Assembly (NCBI RefSeq): GCF_026627445.1 | Contig: NZ_JAPNLJ010000002.1 | Span: 79,677-143,676 of the forward strand | Direction: 5' to 3' | From: Streptomyces sp. H27-H1 | GTDB lineage: Bacteria; Actinomycetota; Actinomycetes; Streptomycetales; Streptomycetaceae | Length of the DNA: 64,000 nt | Shown here: one piece after another, positions 59,295 to 64,000 of the stretch | Layout of the letters: each line of letters starts with the position of its first letter | Position numbering within the stretch: position 1 is the first letter of the stretch | Position numbers and translations under genes: made by a program | The notes under the pieces: model-generated | Database searches by the model: none | The model's input: the letters and a program-made list of their open reading frames with translations, nothing else | Told to the model about the DNA's origin: nothing

Positions 59295-59798
59295 ATGTCT
59301 CATGCCCGCATAAGCCCGCTGAACCCCTACGCGGCCAAGCCCCAGCGGCGCCCCGAGGGGTACCGCACCCACCGAATGCGCCCGACGGGCTGGACGGGGG
59401 CGGAGAGCCCGAAGCCCCTGCGGGTCTGGCTGAATCCGGACCACGGGGCCGAGCTGCTCGCGCTCGCCGACTACTACGAGCTCGTCTGGGCCACGACATG
59501 GAAGGACGAGGCCAACGACTGGATAGGCCCCCACCTGGGCCTGCCGCGGCTTCCGTTCATCGACTGGCCGTCGATGCACGGCCGGGCGCCGCGCGGCACC
59601 TTCTGGAAGACGCAGTACGTCCTGGAGTACGCGGGAAGCAGGCCCTTCGCGTGGATCGACGACGACATCACGACCATGGACCACGCGTACGTCGACCAGC
59701 TGCACGCGGCACGGGCGCTGCTGATGCGGATCGACGAGCGCATCGGCCTCCTCCCCGCGGACTTCGAGACGCTGGCGCGGTGGGCCGCGCAGGGCTAG
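59295..59798 (+). pseudogene. 3' part of the split HAD-like gene
   Basis: Host gene sequence resumes at 59314-59315: PLNPYAAKPQRRPEGYRTHRMRPTGWTGAESPKPLRVWLNPDHGAELLALADYYELVWATTWKDEAN...RPFAWIDDDITTMD. The D-D-D near the end is the HAD motif IV region. A new in-frame ATG at 59295 supplied by the island (MSHARIS) could allow expression of a protein that lacks motif I (D-V-D-G), hence inactive as a HAD enzyme. The missing 5' end is at 50922. Confidence 0.82.
59314..59320 (+). other. Right junction core of island
   Basis: GCCCGCT, second copy of the 7-bp core; island sequence (..CGCATAA) ends and the host gene (GAACCCCTACGCG) resumes. Confidence 0.7.
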
Positions 59799-59813
59799 AC
59801 CCGGGCGCCCTTT

Positions 59814-59833
59814 TGAACATGATTGTCATTATG
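59814..59833 (+). promoter_or_regulatory. AT-rich Fur/Zur-like box
   Basis: TGAACATGATTGTCATTATG, the only AT-rich 20-mer of this kind in the region. It matches the Streptomyces Zur-type pattern TGAAAATGATTTTCATTA at 16 of 18 positions and the classical Fur box at 15 of 19 aligned positions by eye. It is centred about 60 bp before the ABC-transporter start and overlaps a TAnnnT -10-like TATGCT (59830-59835). Confidence 0.55.
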
Positions 59834-59882
59834 CTAACGTCCGGGTCACCACCGCACCTCACCTCCCGCTTGGGGACCCCCG

Positions 59883-61400
59883 TTGCACCTGCCCGAAAGT
59901 TCCCTCATATTCCGCCGCGGACCCCTGCCCGCGATCGCCTTGGGCTCCTCCCTCGTGCTCACCGGCTGTTTCGTGGACGGCGGCTCGAGCGCCGGCAGCT
60001 CCGGCGGCTCCGGCGACGGCCGGATCCGCGTCGCGATGATGATGCCGCCGCGCTCCGCGCTGTCGCCCCTCTCGGACGATGCCTTCAAGCTGTCGCGCTG
60101 GTCCACCGCCGAAACGCTGGTCAAGCTCGATGCGGACGGCAATGCCCGGCCCGCGCTCGCCACCGCGTGGAAGCAGTCCGCGAAAACGTGGACCTTCACG
60201 GTCCGCGAGGGCGTGACCTTCCACGACGGGACCGGCCTCACCGCCGAGTCGGTCGTGAAGTCACTGACCGCCGCCGCGAGCGCCATGCCGAAGCCCCGCA
60301 TCCTCGACGGCGTGGACCTCTCCGTGAAGGCCCTCGGCGCGCACACCGTCGCCGTCACCACCGCCGTCGAGGACCCCCTGGTCCCGCAGCGCCTCAGCTC
60401 GCCGCAGCTGTCGATCCTGGCCGCCAAGGCCTACCAGGGCCAGACGGTGAACCCGGTCGGCACCGGGACCGGTCCGTTCGAGCTCGTCAAGGCGGGCGGC
60501 ACGGCCACGGCGACGCTCAACCGCTACGACGGCCACTGGGGCGGCAAGGCCAAGGCGGCCGGCATCGACGTGAAGTACGTGCCCGACGGCACCGCCCGGG
60601 CGGCCGCGATGCGCAGCGGCGAGGCCGACATCGTTGAGGCGGTACCCGTCTCGCAGGCCAAGCTGCTCGACCAGAAGCTGATCACCCAGGTGCCGATGCC
60701 TCGTACGAACACCCTTTACCTCAACACCGCGAGCGGCCCCTTCAAGGACGCGGGGCTTCGCGCGGCGGCGCGCGGGGCCATCGACGCCGGCAAGATCATA
60801 GGGAGCGTCTACGAGGGACGGGCCGACGTCGCCCATGGCCTCCTCGGGCCGGCCCTGCCGTGGGCCTCGAAGCTGCGCGGGCCCCTTCAGCGCGTACCGG
60901 CCGGCAATCCGGGCGGTGCCGAGATCACGATCGGCACGTTCACCGACCGGGCCGAACTGCCCGAGGTCGCGCAGATCCTCCAGCAGCAGCTCCAGGCCGC
61001 CGGATTCAAGGTCAAGCTCGACGTGCGCGAGTACTCCCACATCGAAGCGGACGCCCTGGCCGGGAAGTTCGACGCGTTCGTCCTGTCCCGGGCCACCGTC
61101 CTGGACTCCGGTGACGCGGCGGCGTACCTCTACAGCGACTTCGCGAGCGAGGGCTCCTTCAACATCGCCCAACTCGCCGATCCCGCCGTCGACGCGAAGC
61201 TGACCGCCGCCTCACTGGGGGCGGTGGGCAACGCGCGGCGCACGGCGATCATCGCCGCCGAGGCGGCCGTACTGGCCACGGACGCGGCGGTGCCGATGCT
61301 GCACGAGCGGGTCATCCAGGGGGATGCCGCGAACGTCAGCGGCGCCGCGCACGACCCGCGCGAGCGCGAACTCGTCACGCTCGACACGTACGTCAAGTGA
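59883..61400 (+). CDS. ABC transporter substrate-binding lipoprotein (family 5, peptide/nickel)
   Basis: 505 residues from TTG 59883. Type II signal peptide (FRRGPLPAIALGSSLVLTGC, lipobox LTGC). Family 5 signature: AWKQSAKTWTFTVREGVTFHDGTGLTAESVVKSLTAAA; later NRYDGHWGGKAKAAGIDVKYVPDGTARAAAMRSGEADIVEAVP. Members bind oligopeptides, nickel chelates or metallophores. Its stop overlaps the permease start by 4 bp. The upstream Zur-like box suggests a metal-complex substrate; that is inference. AT-rich promoter just ahead. Confidence 0.9.
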   Translation: MHLPESSLIFRRGPLPAIALGSSLVLTGCFVDGGSSAGSSGGSGDGRIRVAMMMPPRSALSPLSDDAFKLSRWSTAETLVKLDADGNARPALATAWKQSAKTWTFTVREGVTFHDGTGLTAESVVKSLTAAASAMPKPRILDGVDLSVKALGAHTVAVTTAVEDPLVPQRLSSPQLSILAAKAYQGQTVNPVGTGTGPFELVKAGGTATATLNRYDGHWGGKAKAAGIDVKYVPDGTARAAAMRSGEADIVEAVPVSQAKLLDQKLITQVPMPRTNTLYLNTASGPFKDAGLRAAARGAIDAGKIIGSVYEGRADVAHGLLGPALPWASKLRGPLQRVPAGNPGGAEITIGTFTDRAELPEVAQILQQQLQAAGFKVKLDVREYSHIEADALAGKFDAFVLSRATVLDSGDAAAYLYSDFASEGSFNIAQLADPAVDAKLTAASLGAVGNARRTAIIAAEAAVLATDAAVPMLHERVIQGDAANVSGAAHDPRERELVTLDTYVK

Positions 61401-63127
61401 GAGCGGGACTGGCGCGGGCGGTCGCACTGGCCGCCGTGCTGAGCGCCGTCGGGCTGATGCCGTGGCTGTCCGGCACGGACCCGGCGCTCAGCCTGCTCCG
61501 CGCGAGGTCCGCCGAGCAGGAACCGACGACAGAGGCCCTGGGAGCCATCCGCGCGGACCTCGGGCTCGACGCGGGACCGCTCGGTCTGCTCGGGCAGTGG
61601 GCGGCCGGGCTGGTCCGGGGGGACCTGGGGACGTCCTGGGTGTCCGGCACGGACGTCCTGCCTTCGGTGACCGCCGGACTGCGGGTGTCGCTGGCGCTGA
61701 TGGCCGCCGCGCTGCTGATCGCACTGCTGGTGGGGTCGGCACTGGCCGCTCCCACCCTGATCCGCCAGCGCGGCACTTCGGGAGCGGCGGCCGCGATGGT
61801 CGCCGCCCTCCCCGAATTCCTGCTCTCCACACTCCTGTTGATCGGGGTCGGCGTGTGGCTGGGCTGGCTGCCCACCTCGGGCTGGACCGGCCCGGCCCAC
61901 CTCGTGCTGCCCGCGCTCGCCCTCGGGATTCCCGCGGGCGGCCTCCTCGGCCGGCTGGTCGCCGACGCGCTGCCCGCCGTCATGGAGGAGCGCTGGGTCG
62001 AGCTCTGGCGCGGCGCGGGTGTCGGTCGGGGCCGGATCGCGGCTGCCGCGCTGCGGCGCGTTCTGCCGCCGCTGGTTCCCCAGTTCGGGATGGTCTCGGT
62101 CGGTCTGACCGGGGGCGCGGTCGCCGTCGAGACGGTCTTCGCGATCCCCGGACTCGGCCGGACCGCGCTCGGCGCGGCCAAATCGCAGGACCTGCCGCTG
62201 CTCCAGGGCTCGGTCCTCGCCCTGCTCGCGCTGGGCCTCGTGGTGGGCGCCCTGTCGGCCGTGCTGCGCCGACGCCTGCTCGGTCCCGCGCTGCGCGACG
62301 CGGCCCTCACGCTGCCCGCCGCGCATCCCGTGCGCGTCCCCCCGGCCGTCCCGGTCGCCCTGGCCGCGGTCCTCGTCGGGGTCATCGGCTGGGGCCTGCT
62401 GCGGGATCCGTACGCCATCGACACCGCCGCCCGGCTCACCGCGCCCTCCCCGGGGCACCCGCTCGGCACCGACGCGCTGGGCCGCGACGTGCTGGCCCGG
62501 CTGGGGCACGGGGCCGCCTCCACGGTCGGCACGGCCGCCGCCGTGTGCCTGCTCAGCTACGTGGTCGGCCTCGCCCTGGGATTCCTGCCGAACGTCGCCG
62601 CCGGGCTGTCCGACATCGCCAATGCCCTGCCCCCGGTGATCGCCGGCATTCTGGTGGCCGCCGCGACGGGGCCGGGCGCCGGTGGCGCGGCCCTCGCCGT
62701 GGCGCTGATCTTCTGGCCTCCACTGGCCGCGCACGCTGCCGCGCTCGCCCAGGAGGTCCGGGCCTCCGGCTTCCTGCCGGCCCAGCGGGCGATCGGCGCC
62801 GGCCCGCTCTGGATCCTGACCCGGCACGTGCTGCCGTCGGTGGCGGGGCCGGTGGCCCGCCACGCGGTCCTGCGTCTGCCCAGCATCGCACTCGCCCTGG
62901 CCTCGCTCGGCTTCCTCGGGCTCGGCGCCCAGCCCCCGTCGCCCGAGTGGGGTCTGCTGCTCGACGAATCCGCCGACTACGTCGAGCGGGCACCGTCCGC
63001 CGCACTGGCCCCCGCCGTCGCCCTCGCCCTGCTCGCCGCCCTCGCCGTGTCCCTGTCGGCGCGCGGGGACGGCCGCACCACCGGACCCGTACACGAACGA
63101 AAGAAGGTGTCTCCCATTGCGGTCTGA
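61397..63127 (+). CDS. Fused DppB-DppC-type ABC permease
   Basis: 576 residues from GTG 61397. The first ~290 residues correspond to a DppB/OppB permease (DLGLDAGPLGLLGQWAAGLVRGDLGTSWVSGTDV...; EAA loop VELWRGAGVGRGRIAAAALRRVLPPLVPQFG; ETVFAIPGLGRTALGAAKSQDLPLLQG). The second half is a DppC/OppC permease (HPLGTDALGRDVLARLGHGAASTVGTAA; EAA loop EVRASGFLPAQRAIGAGPLWILTRHVLPSVAGPVARHAVLRLPSIALALASLGFLGLG). Normally these are two genes; here both are one polypeptide with ~12 helices. Overlaps its neighbours on both sides. Confidence 0.92.
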   Translation: MRAGLARAVALAAVLSAVGLMPWLSGTDPALSLLRARSAEQEPTTEALGAIRADLGLDAGPLGLLGQWAAGLVRGDLGTSWVSGTDVLPSVTAGLRVSLALMAAALLIALLVGSALAAPTLIRQRGTSGAAAAMVAALPEFLLSTLLLIGVGVWLGWLPTSGWTGPAHLVLPALALGIPAGGLLGRLVADALPAVMEERWVELWRGAGVGRGRIAAAALRRVLPPLVPQFGMVSVGLTGGAVAVETVFAIPGLGRTALGAAKSQDLPLLQGSVLALLALGLVVGALSAVLRRRLLGPALRDAALTLPAAHPVRVPPAVPVALAAVLVGVIGWGLLRDPYAIDTAARLTAPSPGHPLGTDALGRDVLARLGHGAASTVGTAAAVCLLSYVVGLALGFLPNVAAGLSDIANALPPVIAGILVAAATGPGAGGAALAVALIFWPPLAAHAAALAQEVRASGFLPAQRAIGAGPLWILTRHVLPSVAGPVARHAVLRLPSIALALASLGFLGLGAQPPSPEWGLLLDESADYVERAPSAALAPAVALALLAALAVSLSARGDGRTTGPVHERKKVSPIAV

Positions 63128-64000
63128 TCCGCTCCTCTCCGTGCGTGATCTGCGCGTCGGCTTCGGCGGCGTCGAAGCCGTCCGCGGCCTCTCCTTCGAC
63201 GTACAGGCCGGGGAAGTGCTGGCCCTGGTCGGCGAGTCGGGGGCGGGGAAGTCACTGACCGCCCGGGCCCTGCTCGGCATGGCCCCGCGCGGCGGGGCCG
63301 TATCCGGCGACGTACTGCTGCACGGGCAGCCGGTAACCCCGGCGCACCGGGGCCGGCACATCGCGTACGTCCCCCAGGACGCCCTGTCCGCCCTCTCCCC
63401 CGTGCACCCGGTCGGCGACCAGATCGCCCTGGCCGTACGCTCCGTACAGGGGCTGTCGAAGAGCGAGGCGCGCGCGCGGGCCGAGGCCGCCCTGGAACAG
63501 GTGGGCGTCCCGGCCACCAGGTCCACCGCCCATCCGCACGAGCTCTCCGGCGGCATGCGCCAGCGCGCCGTGATCGCCATGGCCACGGTCAACGCGCCGG
63601 AGCTGGTCGTCGCCGACGAGCCGACCACCGCCCTCGACCCCGAGACCCAGGACCAGGTCCTGGGCGTCCTCGCGGAGCGGTGCGCGGCGACCGGCGCAGC
63701 CCTCGTCCTCGTCACCCACGACCTCGGTGTGGTGCGGGCGCACGCCGACCGGATGGCCGTCATGTACGCGGGACTGCTGGCCGAGCAAGGGCCGGTGGAG
63801 CAGGTCCTGGAGCGCCCCCTGGCCCCGTACACCGCGGCCCTGCTCGCCTGTCTCCCCTCCGGTGAGCAGCGGCGCAAGACCCGGTTGCCCGTCATCCCCG
63901 GCCGGCCTCCCGCGCCCGGCGCCCTGCCGGCGGGCTGTGCCTTCGCCCCGCGCTGCGCGCACGCGACCACTCGCTGCCGTACCGAACGGCCCGAGCCGCG
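63117..64000 (+). CDS. ABC transporter ATPase (DppD-type), cut by window end
   Basis: About 294 codons visible from TTG 63117 (GAAAGAAGG ten nt upstream), overlapping the permease by 11 bp. Walker A GESGAGKS, Q-loop VPQDALSALSPVHPVGDQI, signature LSGGMRQR, Walker B LVVADEPTTALDPET, H-loop VTHDLGVV are present, as is the C-terminal cysteine-rich oligopeptide-transporter tail (GCAFAPRCAHATTRCRTERP). No stop codon before position 64000. A second ATPase (DppF type) may follow outside the window. Confidence 0.9.
   Translation, partial: MRSDPLLSVRDLRVGFGGVEAVRGLSFDVQAGEVLALVGESGAGKSLTARALLGMAPRGGAVSGDVLLHGQPVTPAHRGRHIAYVPQDALSALSPVHPVGDQIALAVRSVQGLSKSEARARAEAALEQVGVPATRSTAHPHELSGGMRQRAVIAMATVNAPELVVADEPTTALDPETQDQVLGVLAERCAATGAALVLVTHDLGVVRAHADRMAVMYAGLLAEQGPVEQVLERPLAPYTAALLACLPSGEQRRKTRLPVIPGRPPAPGALPAGCAFAPRCAHATTRCRTERPEP

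Larger units (their letters stand above)
50959..59320. mobile_element. Integrated genomic island (~8.36 kb, Tn554-like remnant)
   Basis: Bounded by GCCCGCT at 50959-50965 and at 59314-59320, the two copies of the target core; joining them restores the HAD-like reading frame (GACGGCCCGCTGAACCCC). Inside are recombinase genes of tyrosine type (52834-54149 frameshifted, 55467-55846 fragment, 56545-57150 fragment), a DUF6262/TnpC-like gene (57140-57574), an IS3-family element (54150-55466), and passenger genes (51224, 55911, 57598, 58074). Base composition is visibly less GC-rich in several intervals (for example 52300-52850 and 55850-56550). Short cores without longer duplications, and a TnpA/B/C set, are features of Tn554-like transposons. 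Confidence 0.78.

Noticed and set aside
61130..63970. Leftward open frame of 946 codons
   Set aside because: Antisense to the ABC transporter genes; composition (Arg, Gly, Gln, Ala) is that of a shadow frame, no domain.

Overview
The window is a high-GC chromosomal stretch of a Streptomyces. The gene order (pdxT-pdxS, PIM/PI-phosphate genes, an EF-G paralogue, HIT protein, thrS, ssgB, CGNR protein, Ser/Thr kinase, TrmH, cobA, bluB-cobT, cobL, metNIQ, glpQ) is the conserved Streptomyces core arrangement, and ssgB, a sporulation-specific cell-division gene, is restricted to sporulating actinomycetes. GTG/TTG starts and 1-4 bp stop/start overlaps are frequent.

Layout. 1-1.8 kb: pyridoxal phosphate synthase genes and a small membrane protein. 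1.9-2.1 kb: a MITE-like inverted-repeat element. 2.8-5.5 kb: a translationally coupled pgsA-acyltransferase-pimA operon (phosphatidylinositol mannosides). 5.8-13.3 kb: EF-G-like GTPase, membrane protein, HIT hydrolase, K+ channel, thrS. 13.5-23.2 kb: a coupled unknown/DUF4365 pair, exonuclease, two tRNA-Val(CAC), large membrane proteins, ssgB, CGNR regulator, DsbA-like protein. 23.3-26.1 kb: GNAT and pabC/pabB. 26.2-26.8 kb: a Gly-Cys-Val-Val-Val tRNA array. 26.8-31.8 kb: small proteins, a phosphotransferase, a PASTA-less membrane kinase and a TrmH methylase. 31.8-38.3 kb: cobalamin genes, including a BluB-CobT fusion with a long disordered N-terminus. 39.3-42.4 kb: methionine ABC transporter metNIQ, preceded by an unannotated 28-codon Met/Cys-rich leader peptide. 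42.4-50.9 kb: a HAD gene with an internal deletion, GNAT, sigma factor, glpQ, plsC, a repeat-rich membrane protein, and an MFS pump with its TetR regulator and operator.

50.96-59.32 kb is a recently acquired island of about 8.36 kb. It splits a small HAD-like gene: the first 15 codons lie at 50922 and the rest resumes in the same frame at 59315. A 7-bp sequence, GCCCGCT, is repeated at both junctions. The island carries damaged tyrosine-recombinase genes arranged like a Tn554-type tnpA/tnpB/tnpC set, an IS3-family insertion sequence without target duplication, three unknown genes and a NADAR-domain protein. Beyond it, 59.8-64 kb holds a peptide/nickel-type ABC transporter (lipoprotein, fused permease, ATPase cut by the window end) behind an AT-rich Fur/Zur-like box.

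The strongest candidates for undescribed biology are the metNIQ leader peptide, the island with its NADAR passenger, and the Zur-like box on the ABC transporter. All functional assignments come from motif recognition by eye; no database search was run.
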